The notes under the pieces: generated by a model
The model's input: only the letters and a program-made list of their open reading frames with translations
Told to the model about the DNA's origin: nothing
Database searches by the model: none
Shown: one piece after another, positions 36,153-45,039 of the stretch
How the letters are laid out: each line of letters starts with the position of its first letter
Position numbering within the stretch: position 1 is the first letter of the stretch
Position numbers and translations under genes: made by a program
Assembly (NCBI GenBank): GCA_951813575.1
Contig: OX638375.1
Span: 3,115,042 to 3,179,041 of the forward strand
Reading direction: 5' to 3'
DNA from: Candidatus Binatia bacterium
Lineage (GTDB): Bacteria; Desulfobacterota; Binatia; UBA9968; JAJDTQ01
DNA length: 64,000 bases

Positions 36153-37130
36153 CTACGCGCCGATGGCGATCTCGTTGATGCACGGCAGCCCGCTGGCTAT
36201 CGTGCGGCAGCCCGATTCCTCGACGATCATGATTTCGCCTTCGGAGGTGGCGGCGATGATGCCGGGGCCGTCGGGGTCGGGCACGGTGTCCATGATGCCG
36301 CCCGGGAGGTCCTCGGCCAGGGTCCTCCAATCGGCGGCCCCGCGCTCGCTCCGCAGAACGGCCGCGCTGGCCCGCACCTTGCGCACCCAGGTGTTGGGCC
36401 GTCCCAGCGTGACGCCGAGGTACAGGCTGCCGTCATCCGTCTCGGTGACGGTGGTGCCGTAGGTGCGGGTGTCGGAGGGGGTGATCTCTTCCCAGTGGGC
36501 GGCTCGGTCGCGGCTCCGGAAGACCCCTTCGCCGCAGGCGGCCACCACCATCTCGGGCTCATGCTTGCAGTGGTGCAGTTGATGGATGTCGCGGTCCCAC
36601 AGACCTTCGTTGGCGGTGTTCCAGTCCTCGCCGTTGTCGTCGCTCACGAGCAGTCCGCCCACCTCGATGCCGGCGTAGAGCCGCGACGGCGAGGAAGGAT
36701 CGTTGGTGAGATAGCGGGTCCGGGGCGCCTGGGCCGGGTTCGGCGGGAACACCCCGCAGACACCGCCCTCGCGCACGCCCGGCAGCTCCTGCCAGCCTTT
36801 GCCGGGGGCGCCGTGGAAGAGCGCCGCCGGGCGTGTGCCGACGAACAGCGATCCCGGCAGGGCCCACAGCGAGAAGATGTCGAGGTGCGGCACGTTGGGG
36901 GTGGACCGGGTCCAGCTCTCGCCGCCGTCGTGGGTGTAGAACAGCCCCGAGTGCTCGGTGCCCCCGTACACGGTCCGCGGGTCTTCCGGATCGACCGCGA
37001 TGCAGCTCAGGTTCCAGAACGCCAGGTCCCGTTCCACCTGATTCCAGGAATCGCCGTTCTTCTCGAAGCGGTACCACCCGGAGTGGGTCATGACGTGAAG
37101 CGCCTTCGTGTGACCGTTCGTATCGCTCAT
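36153..37130 (-). CDS. BNR/Asp-box beta-propeller protein (sialidase-like)
   Basis: The product is 325 residues. Asp-box repeats are visible: THDGGESWTR, SDDNGEDWNT and SRDRAAHWEE, spaced about 60-70 residues, as in six-bladed propellers of the exo-alpha-sialidase or YCF48 type. There is no signal peptide and no clear sialidase catalytic set, so a hydrolase role is not supported. GGAG lies before the ATG. The neighbours are a transporter and a sirtuin on the same strand. Many similar proteins in uncultured bacteria are annotated only as exo-alpha-sialidase. Confidence 0.7.
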   Translation of the reverse strand: MSDTNGHTKALHVMTHSGWYRFEKNGDSWNQVERDLAFWNLSCIAVDPEDPRTVYGGTEHSGLFYTHDGGESWTRSTPNVPHLDIFSLWALPGSLFVGTRPAALFHGAPGKGWQELPGVREGGVCGVFPPNPAQAPRTRYLTNDPSSPSRLYAGIEVGGLLVSDDNGEDWNTANEGLWDRDIHQLHHCKHEPEMVVAACGEGVFRSRDRAAHWEEITPSDTRTYGTTVTETDDGSLYLGVTLGRPNTWVRKVRASAAVLRSERGAADWRTLAEDLPGGIMDTVPDPDGPGIIAATSEGEIMIVEESGCRTIASGLPCINEIAIGA

Positions 37131-37243
37131 GGGGGTCTCCTCCCGCGGGGTTGGCTAAAGACGTGGGCAGCCGCGTGGGAACGCGAACAGCTTGCCGACC
37201 TCTATCAATCTTGCGGCCGGAGTGTCAAGCCGCCCTCGGGCCG

Positions 37244-38002
37244 TCAGGCGTCGGCCAGCAGCGGGTTCAGCTTGCGGAAGAATTCGCCGATCTCGCCCTC
37301 GTAGCTGTAGTCGGCCAGGGATTCGATGTGCGTGGATTCCCGGTTGACGATGGCGAGGAGCGCGCCGGCCTGCTTGGCGATGACGGGGAACGACGCGGCG
37401 GGTTGCACCACCAGGGACGAGCCCACCACGATGAAGACGTCCGCTGCTTCGCTCCAGACCTGGGCCTGCTGCATCGCCGCCTGGGGCATGGGCTGGCCGA
37501 AGGAGATGGTGCCGGACTTGAGCAGCCCGTTGCACGCGTCGCAGCGCGGCGAGGTGAACTCCTCGCCCAGGCCTTCCAGCACCGCGTCCGGATCGAAGAC
37601 CTTGCCGCAGCCGAGGCACACCACCGTGCGGTCCGAGCCGTGCAGCTCCACGATCCTGTCGTCCGAGACGCCGCCCCGGCTGTGCAGGCCGTCGATGTTC
37701 TGGGTGATGAGCCCCAGGAGTTTCCCGCGCTTCTCGAAATCGCTGATGGAGGTGTGGCCGATGTTGGGCTTGACCTCCTTGTAGAGCTGGTGGCTTTCCT
37801 TCTTGCGCTGCCAGGCCTGGACCCGGGCTTCCTCGCTGTTCATGAACTCGTCGAAGTAGACCGGCCTCATGCGGCTCCACTTGCCGCCCGGGCTTCGGAA
37901 GTCGGGGATGCCCGATTCGGTGCTGATGCCCGCGCCGGTGAAGAAGACGATGTCGGTGGCGCGCCGGAGTGTCGCGGCGAAGTCGTCGAGGGTCATGGTC
38001 AT
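37244..38002 (-). CDS. cobB: NAD-dependent protein deacylase, Sir2 family
   Basis: The product is 252 residues. FFTGAGISTESGIPDFRS is the NAD-binding GAG motif, TQNIDGLHSRGG the second conserved motif, and VELHGS carries the catalytic His. Two CxxC pairs (CLGC and CDAC) form the structural zinc site. The late VVGSSLVVQPAASFP contacts the ribose. It removes acyl groups from lysines with NAD and regulates enzymes such as acyl-CoA synthetases. All key residues are present. Confidence 0.92.
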   Translation of the reverse strand: MTMTLDDFAATLRRATDIVFFTGAGISTESGIPDFRSPGGKWSRMRPVYFDEFMNSEEARVQAWQRKKESHQLYKEVKPNIGHTSISDFEKRGKLLGLITQNIDGLHSRGGVSDDRIVELHGSDRTVVCLGCGKVFDPDAVLEGLGEEFTSPRCDACNGLLKSGTISFGQPMPQAAMQQAQVWSEAADVFIVVGSSLVVQPAASFPVIAKQAGALLAIVNRESTHIESLADYSYEGEIGEFFRKLNPLLADA

Positions 38003-38203
38003 CCTTCCGGAAAGGTTGCGTCCGCGGCCGAGCGCAAAGTCTCCCGGATGTGCCCGGCGAAGTCAAATCGCGGCGGTTCTCCGTTGACTCGCTCCATCCG
38101 GGGCGATATGCCATCCATGTTGCGACGTTCGCCGGTCCCCGTGCCGTGCACCCGACGCGGGCGGGCTTGACCCCGCCCCTACACCAGACGACCGAGGTAA
38201 CCA

Positions 38204-40480
38204 ATGGCAGCAGACAAGATCGTGGGCGTTCCCACCCCCCGTGTGGAGGGCGTGGGCAAGGTGACCGGCGAGGCGGTCTACGCGGTGGACGTGACCCTTC
38301 CGCACATGCTGTGGGGCAAGGTGCTGCGGAGCCCCATCTCCTACGGGAAGATCAAGCGCATCGACACGAGCCGGGCGGAGCAGGTCCCGGGGGTCCGGGC
38401 CGTGGTCACCGGGGCCGACGTGGCCGGGCTCAAGATCGGCCGGCGGCTGTGCGACATGTCCATCCTGGCGGAGGACGTGGTCCGCTTCGTGGGTGAGAAG
38501 GTGGCGGCGGTGGCGGCCGACAGCGAGGAGGCGGCGGAACGGGCGGCGGAGCTCATCGAGGTGGAGTACGAGGATCTGGAGCCGGTGCTCGACCCGCTGG
38601 AGGCGGTGAAGCCCTCGGCCCCCCTCATCCATCCGGACGTCATGAGCTACGACGGACTCATGGCGCCGCTGGAGTCGCCCACCAACACCTTCGTGTACCT
38701 GTCATGGGGCAAGGGGGACGTCGAAAAGGGGTTCGCGGAGTCCGACGTCATCGTGGAGAACACGTTCTACACGCAGCCGGTGCACCAGGGCTACATCGAG
38801 CCCCACTCCTGCGTCGTCAGCGTGACGGAATCCGGGACCGCGGAGATCTGGTCCTGCAGCAAGACCCCGTTCGCCCTGCGCCAGCAGCTTGCCAAGGCGC
38901 TCCAGGTGCCGTTCGACAGCCTGATGGTGCATCCGTGCTACATCGGCGGCGACTTCGGCGGCAAGGGCGATTTCATGGACGTGGCCGTGGCGTACGCGCT
39001 GTCGCGGAAGAGCGGGCGTCCGGTAAAGATGGTCATGGACTACGACGAGGAGCTCATGGCCGGCAACCCGCGCCACGCCTGCACCATCAAAGTGCGCACC
39101 GGGGTCAAGCGGGACGGCCGCATCATGGCGCACCATCTCGACTTCATCTTCGACAGCGGCGCCTACGGCGCCTTCAAGCCCATCGGCTTTCTCTTCGGCG
39201 CCCAGGAGGCCGGGGGCGCCTACAACATGCCGCACCACCTGAGCGAGGAGCGGGTCGTCTACACCAACAAGATCCCGTGCGGGCACATGCGGGCGCCGGG
39301 CGACCCCCAGGGCTTCTTCGCCACCGAGAGCCAGATGGACGCGGTGGCCAGGGAGCTGGGCATGGACCCGGTGGAGTTCAGGAAGATCAACCTGATGCAC
39401 GACGGCGACGAGTCGCCCACCGGCCACGTGCTGCACCACATCAAGGCCGAGGAGACCCTGGACAAGGCCATCGCCGAGTCCGGCTACCGGACCCCCAAGG
39501 GCGCCAACACCGGGCGCGGGGTGGCCGTGGCCCAGTGGCTGCCGCTGGGAGGTGAGTGCTACGCCTTCGTCACCATCGACACGGACGGGTCCGTCACGGT
39601 CTCGTGCGCGGCCATGGACCAGGGCAGCGGCACCTACACGGTGCTCCGGCAACTGGTGGCGCAGGAGCTTCAGGTGCCGCTGGAATCCGTGAACCTCGAG
39701 ACCCTGGACTCCACCCAGGTGGAGAAGGACCAGGGCCTGGGCGGCAGCCGCGGCACCCGGATCTATGGCAACGCCGCCTACAGCGCGGTGACGGCGCTGA
39801 AGGAGGAACTGTTGCAAATCGCCGCCGAGGTCATGGGCACGGAGGTCGACAAGGTCGCCGTGGCCGACGGGGGAGTGACGCAGCTCGACGCCGAACGGCG
39901 CATGACCTTCGCCGAGCTGGCCCGCGCCAAGGGCTCGGCCATCAAGGGTGAGGGCCACTACAACGACACCACCATGGGCCCGGAAGCCTCCATGTGCGCC
40001 GAGGTGGCGGAGGTGGAGGTGGATCCCGAGACCGGCCAGGTGGAGCTGCGCAAGGTCACCGCGGCACTCAACACCGGCACCATCATCAACCCGCTCATGC
40101 ACCAGGGCCAGATCGACGGCGCCATCGTCATGGGAGTGGGCTACGCGCTCATGGAGGACGTGCAGTTCGACGACGGCAAGGTCACCACGGCCAACCTTGG
40201 CGACTACAAGATGCCGACCATCCGCGACCTGCCGGAGCTGCGCACGGCGCTGATCCAGTCCGACACCGGCAGCGGCCCTTACAACAGCATGAGCATCGGC
40301 GAGACGCCCATCATCCCGTTCGCCGCGGCGGTGGCCAACGCCGTGGCCGACGCCACCGGCGCGCGCATCCATTCGCTGCCCATCACGGCCGAGAAAGTCC
40401 TGTCGAGGAAGACCGAGTCGGGCGCGCCGGCCGCTCGATCCGCCCGCCAGGGGCTGGACAGTGTCCTGCCTCGGGACTAG
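38204..40480 (+). CDS. Xanthine dehydrogenase-family molybdopterin-binding subunit (second copy)
   Basis: The product is 758 residues. It has the N-terminal hammerhead (RVEGVGKVTGEAVYAVDV), cofactor loops (GGDFGGKGD, MDQGSGTYTVLRQ) and the late NSMSIGETPIIPF containing the presumed catalytic Glu. It is related to but clearly distinct from the protein at 5382-7589. GAGG precedes the ATG. As with the other copy, no FAD or 2Fe-2S subunit gene is adjacent; an MFS carrier follows after 33 bases and may import its substrate. Confidence 0.88.
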   Translation: MAADKIVGVPTPRVEGVGKVTGEAVYAVDVTLPHMLWGKVLRSPISYGKIKRIDTSRAEQVPGVRAVVTGADVAGLKIGRRLCDMSILAEDVVRFVGEKVAAVAADSEEAAERAAELIEVEYEDLEPVLDPLEAVKPSAPLIHPDVMSYDGLMAPLESPTNTFVYLSWGKGDVEKGFAESDVIVENTFYTQPVHQGYIEPHSCVVSVTESGTAEIWSCSKTPFALRQQLAKALQVPFDSLMVHPCYIGGDFGGKGDFMDVAVAYALSRKSGRPVKMVMDYDEELMAGNPRHACTIKVRTGVKRDGRIMAHHLDFIFDSGAYGAFKPIGFLFGAQEAGGAYNMPHHLSEERVVYTNKIPCGHMRAPGDPQGFFATESQMDAVARELGMDPVEFRKINLMHDGDESPTGHVLHHIKAEETLDKAIAESGYRTPKGANTGRGVAVAQWLPLGGECYAFVTIDTDGSVTVSCAAMDQGSGTYTVLRQLVAQELQVPLESVNLETLDSTQVEKDQGLGGSRGTRIYGNAAYSAVTALKEELLQIAAEVMGTEVDKVAVADGGVTQLDAERRMTFAELARAKGSAIKGEGHYNDTTMGPEASMCAEVAEVEVDPETGQVELRKVTAALNTGTIINPLMHQGQIDGAIVMGVGYALMEDVQFDDGKVTTANLGDYKMPTIRDLPELRTALIQSDTGSGPYNSMSIGETPIIPFAAAVANAVADATGARIHSLPITAEKVLSRKTESGAPAARSARQGLDSVLPRD

Positions 40481-40513
40481 CTGCCGGCAACACGCGCACG
40501 GACCCGTGGTTTC

Positions 40514-41779
40514 GTGAAGCCATTTTTCAGGCAGGGCACCAGCTTCATGTCCACCTGGTGGGTCGTGTTCGCCGGCGCCTTCGCCCACGCCGTCAGCACC
40601 GGTCTGGCCTATTTCGGCCTGAGCGCCTATTTCCCGTCCTTCGAGCGCGAGTTCGGCTGGAGCCGCACCGCCATCTCCGGCGCCTTCTCCATGGCCCGGG
40701 TGGAGTCCGGCCTGCTGGGGCCGGCCGAAGGGTACATGACCGACCGCCTCGGCCCGAAGCGGGTCATGTACCTGGGCATCGTGATCTGCGCCCTGGGTTT
40801 CCTCGGCATGAGCCTGGTGAACTCCCTGCCGATGCTCTACGTCACCATCGTCGTGGGCATCGTGCTGGGTTCCAGCGTTGGATTCTACATTCCCGTCAGC
40901 GTGGTGGTGGCCACGCTGTTTCGCGCCCGCCGCAGCCTCGCCTTCGGCATCTTCCGCATGGGGCCGGGCCTCTCCGGTCTGATGGTGCCGTTGGTGGGTC
41001 TCATGATCGTGTGGTGGGGTTGGCGCGCGGCGTCGGTGGCCTCGGCGGTGATCATCGTGGTCATGGGCTGGCCGCTGGCCCGGGCCATCGGAAACGCCTA
41101 CGAACGGGGCGCCGGCCTGGAACCGCCGGCGAACACGCCGGCCCCTGGCGCTGCTGCCAAGGCCCCGCCGCCCGAGGTTTCGCTGACGCTCAAGGAGACG
41201 CTGCGCACGCGGTCCTTCTGGCTGCTCGCCGCGGTCATGGGGCTGCGTCAGATGGTCACGGAGGGGATCTCGGTGCACCTCGTGATTCTCCTGGTGGACC
41301 GGGGCTGGAAGCAGGAGGTGGCAGCCGGACTGCTCGGGACTTCCGCCCTCATCGGCGTCCCGTCTCGCCTGGCTTTCGGCTGGATGGGAGACTTCATCGA
41401 CAAGCGCAAGCTCATGATCGGCCTGCTCGCCGCGCTGAGCGCCTCGGTCCTGACCATGGGTATGACCACCTCTTCCGCATGGTTCATGGCCGGGCTGGTG
41501 GTGTACTCTCTTTGCTACGGCGGCCTCGCCTCGCTCCAGGAACCCATCCGCGCCGACTACTTCGGCATCCGCCACTTCGCCAGCATCCAGGGCTTCAGCC
41601 GCCTGTTCGTCACCGCCGGCAGCGTCATGGGCCCCGTCAGCGCAGGTTTCTTCTACGACCTGACCCAGAGTTATACCGTGCCCCTCATGATCTTCGCCGG
41701 CTCCGCTTTCACCTCCACGATGCTGATGTTCTGGACCCTGCCGCCGGCCAAGCCCCGCTCGAGCTCCCCGACCCCGTGA
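40514..41779 (+). CDS. MFS transporter
   Basis: The product is 421 residues from a GTG. Twelve hydrophobic helices are evident; FPSFEREFGWSRTAISGAF between helices 1 and 2 and GYMTDRLGPKRVMYLG fit the oxalate/formate or monocarboxylate antiporter branch of the family. The C-terminus is short and proline-rich. It follows the molybdopterin subunit gene closely and is probably cotranscribed with it, suggesting import of that enzyme's substrate or a related carboxylate. Confidence 0.87.
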   Translation: MKPFFRQGTSFMSTWWVVFAGAFAHAVSTGLAYFGLSAYFPSFEREFGWSRTAISGAFSMARVESGLLGPAEGYMTDRLGPKRVMYLGIVICALGFLGMSLVNSLPMLYVTIVVGIVLGSSVGFYIPVSVVVATLFRARRSLAFGIFRMGPGLSGLMVPLVGLMIVWWGWRAASVASAVIIVVMGWPLARAIGNAYERGAGLEPPANTPAPGAAAKAPPPEVSLTLKETLRTRSFWLLAAVMGLRQMVTEGISVHLVILLVDRGWKQEVAAGLLGTSALIGVPSRLAFGWMGDFIDKRKLMIGLLAALSASVLTMGMTTSSAWFMAGLVVYSLCYGGLASLQEPIRADYFGIRHFASIQGFSRLFVTAGSVMGPVSAGFFYDLTQSYTVPLMIFAGSAFTSTMLMFWTLPPAKPRSSSPTP

Positions 41780-41850
41780 CCCGGGTCCCGCTCCGTCACC
41801 CGGGCATCTGCCCCGTCATCCCGGTATCGCTTCGACACCCCCGGCACGCT

Positions 41851-41916
41851 CTCCGTCCACCACGGGCACGGTCTCCGTCCACCACGGGCACGCTCTCCGT
41901 CCACCACGGGCACGCT
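41851..41916. repeat. 22-bp tandem repeat, three units
   Basis: The unit CTCCGTCCACCACGGGCACG (plus two bases) starts at 41851, 41873 and 41895, and a partial fourth copy starts at 41917. Period is exactly 22 bases with one base change (GGT/GCT). It immediately precedes the 39-bp array and shares the CCACCACGGG motif with the hairpin at 42369-42396. Confidence 0.8.
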
Positions 41917-41924
41917 CTCCGTCA

Positions 41925-42368
41925 CCCCGGACTTGATCCGGGGTCCAGGGATGGGCGGCGTGGCGGAGACATGTCCGGCTACCCCTCCCCGCCTGGATCC
42001 CGGGTCAAGCCCGGGATGACGGAGGGTGCGCCTGGATCCCGGGTCAAGCCCGGGATGACGGAGGGTGCGCCTGGATCCCGGGTCAAGCCCGGGATGACGG
42101 AGGGTGCGCCTGGATCCCGGGTCAAGCCCGGGATGACGGAGGGTGCGCCTGGATCCCGGGTCAAGCCCGGGATGACGGAGGGTGCGCCTGGATCCCGGGT
42201 CAAGCCCGGGATGACGGAGGGTGCGCCTGGATCCCGGGTCAAGCCCGGGATGACGGAGGGTGCGCCTGGATCCCGGGTCAAGCCCGGGATGACGGAGGGT
42301 GCGCCTGGATCCCGGGTCAAGCCCGGGATGACGGAGGAAGGCGCCTGGACCCCGGATCAAGTCCGGGG
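41925..42368. repeat. 39-bp palindromic tandem array (nine units) with inverted flanks
   Basis: Nine units of 39 bases run from about 41993 to 42335. Each contains ATCCCGGG-TCAAG-CCCGGGAT, a perfect 8-bp stem with a 5-base loop. The array is bounded by a 25-base perfect inverted repeat: 41925-41949 (CCCCGGACTTGATCCGGGGT...) and its complement at 42344-42368, themselves diverged versions of the unit. Because 39 is divisible by three, long frames exist on both strands, but they only translate the repeat and are not genes. The unit resembles a dispersed intergenic repeat found in alphaproteobacteria. Confidence 0.92.
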
Positions 42369-42396
42369 TTCACCACGGGGCAGGCCCCGTGGTGAA
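42369..42396. terminator. Perfect 12-bp hairpin before the MaoC gene
   Basis: TTCACCACGGGG at 42369-42380 pairs completely with CCCCGTGGTGAA at 42385-42396 around CAGG. No T-run follows, so it may be a Rho-independent-like block for transcription through the repeat array or part of the same repeat family. The next gene starts 30 bases later. Confidence 0.5.
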
Positions 42397-42425
42397 GTTG
42401 CAGCGGACATTCGTTCATTGTACTC

Positions 42426-42956
42426 GTGAAGGGCATGAGCGAATCCGGATTCAGTGTTTCCAGGGAGGAGAGATATTTCGAGGACTACGTGGCCGGCTCG
42501 GTGCATGAATTCGGCCCGGTGAGCCTGGACGAGACGGAGATCGTCGACTTCGGCAAGCGTTTCGTGCCGCAGCCGTATCACGTCGATGCGGAGCTTGCGA
42601 AAAAGACCATTTACAAGGGGCTCATCGCCAGCGGCTGGCACACCGCCGCGGCCATGATGCGGGTCTATTCCGACAACTATCTCTCGGCGGTGGCCAACCT
42701 CGGATCGCCGGGGGTGGACGAGCTTCGCTGGAACAAGCCCGTGCGGCCGGGCGACCGGCTGACGGTGCGGGTCACGGTGCTGGAGACCCGGCGGTCGAGC
42801 TCGAAGCCGGACCGCGGCATCGTGAACTCGTTCCTCGAGACCCTGAATCAGGACGGCGACGTGGTCATGAGCATGAAGATGATCAATTTCATGACTGCCC
42901 GGCGGGCGCCGGCGCAGGACGCCAATAATACCAACCAGAACGAGGGAGGGGCGTGA
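42426..42956 (+). CDS. MaoC-like hydratase (hot-dog fold)
   Basis: The product is 176 residues. ERYFEDYVAGSVHEFGPVSL starts the hot-dog fold and the D/H pair is represented by VPQPYHVDAELAKK and the GLIASGWHTAAAMMR helix. The family hydrates enoyl-CoA esters. The start is either the GTG at 42426 or the ATG at 42435; neither has a strong Shine-Dalgarno. Its TGA overlaps the GTG of the next gene (GTGA at 42953-42956), so the two are coupled. Confidence 0.85.
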   Translation: MKGMSESGFSVSREERYFEDYVAGSVHEFGPVSLDETEIVDFGKRFVPQPYHVDAELAKKTIYKGLIASGWHTAAAMMRVYSDNYLSAVANLGSPGVDELRWNKPVRPGDRLTVRVTVLETRRSSSKPDRGIVNSFLETLNQDGDVVMSMKMINFMTARRAPAQDANNTNQNEGGA

Positions 42957-43957
42957 TCTACGACATCGAGATCAATTCCGCGGCGCACTATCCGGCGGCG
43001 GAGGTGGTGGGTCTGGTGGAGCGGGCGGAGCAGGCCGGGTTCGGGGCGTTCTGGAAGGGCGAATCCAACAGCACCGACCCCATGGTGCTGATCTCGGCGG
43101 CGGCCGGCCGCACCAGCACCATCAAGCTGGGGACGGCCATCTACCACATCTACGGCCGTAGCCCGGTGACGCTGGGGCTGCAGGCGGCGACGCTCCAGGA
43201 CCTGTCCGGAGGGCGCGTGCTGCTGGGCCTGGGGGTGGCCAACACGGCCATCGCGGGATGGCACGGCGGCGTCTTCGACCGTCCGTTGCGGCGCGCCCGG
43301 GAGTACATGGAGATCGTACGCAAGGTGGTGGCGGGGGAGCGGGTCGAGTACGAAGGGGAGATCTACCGGACCGGCAAGCGCTTCCAGCTGTCGTGGAAGC
43401 CGCGGTATCCGCGGATGCCGGTCTATCTGGCCGGCCTGGGGCCGCAGATGACACGACTGGCGGGAAGGATATCGGACGGGGTCTTCATCAACATGGCCAC
43501 GCCCGAGAAGATCCGCGAGATCGCGGACCGGACACAGGCGGCGGCCCAGGCCGTCGGACGAGGCCCGGTCGACGTCATCGGAAAGGTGCGCGTGTCCCTC
43601 AATGCGGATCGCGAGGTGGCGCGCTCCAAGCTCCGGCAGGCGCTGACGTTCTACAACATCGCCGACCACTACAGCGACATGCTGCGGGAACAGGGCTTCG
43701 TTGCCGAGGTGGATGCCATTCAGGAGGCGTTCCGGAACGGCGGCTTCAAGGCGGCCATGGGCGCCCTCACCGATGACTACATGGATCGGCTGCCGGTAAT
43801 CCCGGCGACGTCGGTGGCGGAGATCAAGGACCGGTTGGCGCCGTACGTGGAGGCGGGGGTGACGCGGATGGTGGTGCCGTATGTTCCCGTCAGCGAGCCT
43901 GCCGCCGAGGACGCCGAGCGGTTCATCACCGCCTGGGGCGAGGACCCCGCCGCCTGA
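42953..43957 (+). CDS. LLM class flavin-dependent oxidoreductase (second copy)
   Basis: The product is 334 residues. The first strand (IYDIEINSAAHYP), LGTAIYHIYGRSPVTLGLQA and LLGLGVANTAIAGWHGGVF fit the F420/FMN-binding luciferase-like barrel, closer to methylenetetrahydromethanopterin-reductase-like members than the protein at 985-1998. GAGGGAGGGG is a strong Shine-Dalgarno located within the end of the MaoC gene. It is followed by the DUF6282-like hydrolase, and together the genes look like one catabolic operon. Confidence 0.85.
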   Translation: MIYDIEINSAAHYPAAEVVGLVERAEQAGFGAFWKGESNSTDPMVLISAAAGRTSTIKLGTAIYHIYGRSPVTLGLQAATLQDLSGGRVLLGLGVANTAIAGWHGGVFDRPLRRAREYMEIVRKVVAGERVEYEGEIYRTGKRFQLSWKPRYPRMPVYLAGLGPQMTRLAGRISDGVFINMATPEKIREIADRTQAAAQAVGRGPVDVIGKVRVSLNADREVARSKLRQALTFYNIADHYSDMLREQGFVAEVDAIQEAFRNGGFKAAMGALTDDYMDRLPVIPATSVAEIKDRLAPYVEAGVTRMVVPYVPVSEPAAEDAERFITAWGEDPAA

Positions 43958-43996
43958 TGCGGCGACGAGACTACGGAATACGAAAGCGAGGAAACA

Positions 43997-45010
43997 ATGT
44001 GTGATTTCGCAGCAGACGCGGAGGCCGCCGGCATCCTGGTGGGCCGGACCCTCACCGTGGAACGCGTCCGTCAGCTCAATGCCAAGGACTACTTCTACCA
44101 GATGCTCAAGGACAACCCCGAGATGCTCAAGATCTACCCGGGCATCGAGGACGAGTTGCTGGAGAACGCCATCGACTGCCACATCCACGCTTATCCCGAC
44201 TTCGTGCACCGCTCCCAGGACATGATCGAGATCGCCATCGACGCCTCCAGGGCCGGCATGCGGGCTCTGGCCTTCAAGGACCACTGGAACGTCAGCGCCA
44301 ACGCCTGTTACGTCGTGCAGCGCCACATCGACCACCTCGTCGAGACGGGGGAGCTGGAAAATCGGGTGGAGGTCTACGGCGGCTGCGGCATGTGCTACGG
44401 CATGAACCCCGAGTACGTCCGGATAGCGCTCCAGTACCCCAATGCCAAGATGATCTGGTTCCCGACCTTCACCTCGTTCGGGTTCTGGCGCAGCGCCGGC
44501 CATCCGGAGAAGGGCGGCGTGCGCCTGGTGAGCGAGGAGGGCGAGGTGCTGCCGGAGGTGGTGGAGATCATGAGGATGGCGGTGGAGAACAAGGTCGGCA
44601 TCGGCTTCGGCCACACCGACTTCGAGGAACTCCTGCCGCTGTGCAAGAAAGCCAAGGAGCTGGGCGTGCGGGCGACCCTGGACCATCCGCTGCTGGAGCT
44701 CAACAAGCTGCTGCTGGACGAGATGAAGGAGCTGGCGGACCTCGGCGTGTACGTGGGCACCTACTGCCAGCCCATGATCCCGAGCCTCTACCAGCCCATC
44801 GCCGATCCCATGGAGACCGTCAAGACCATCGCCGAGATCGGCCCCGAGCGCTGCATCATCGGCAGCGACTTCGGCCAGGTGCTGCACCTGAACGCCGTCG
44901 ACGGCATGCGCGTGTTCATCCGCGCGCTGCTGGGGTTCGGCATCACCAAGGATCAGATTTCCATCATGCTCAAGGACAATCCGGCCAAGCTCATGTGGCT
45001 GGACGACTGA
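43997..45010 (+). CDS. DUF6282-like metal-dependent amidohydrolase
   Basis: The product is 337 residues. [18 protein letters not shown] (about residues 57-74) has the HxH metal motif, [11 protein letters not shown] a later His/Asp and [13 protein letters not shown] the last Asp. The alpha-beta barrel architecture and the order of motifs match the DUF6282 group of the amidohydrolase superfamily. GAGGAA precedes the ATG. Ring opening or amide cleavage in the surrounding catabolic operon is a reasonable guess; no substrate is known to me. Confidence 0.82.
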   Translation: MCDFAADAEAAGILVGRTLTVERVRQLNAKDYFYQMLKDNPEMLKIYPGIEDELLENAIDCHIHAYPDFVHRSQDMIEIAIDASRAGMRALAFKDHWNVSANACYVVQRHIDHLVETGELENRVEVYGGCGMCYGMNPEYVRIALQYPNAKMIWFPTFTSFGFWRSAGHPEKGGVRLVSEEGEVLPEVVEIMRMAVENKVGIGFGHTDFEELLPLCKKAKELGVRATLDHPLLELNKLLLDEMKELADLGVYVGTYCQPMIPSLYQPIADPMETVKTIAEIGPERCIIGSDFGQVLHLNAVDGMRVFIRALLGFGITKDQISIMLKDNPAKLMWLDD

Positions 45011-45039
45011 GAGAGCGAACAGAGAAGGAGTCGACGGAA

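Noticed and set aside
38702..41575. 957-codon open frame on the minus strand
   Set aside because: It is antisense to the second molybdopterin subunit and the MFS gene, both of which have clear family signatures. The translation is dominated by His, Gly, Arg and Val with no domain.
41993..42335. CRISPR array
   Set aside because: The 39-bp units are directly adjacent without unique spacers, and no cas genes are near.
41671..42429. Long frames through the 39-bp array on both strands
   Set aside because: They exist only because 39 is a multiple of three. The peptide is a 13-residue repeat with no independent support and no ribosome site.
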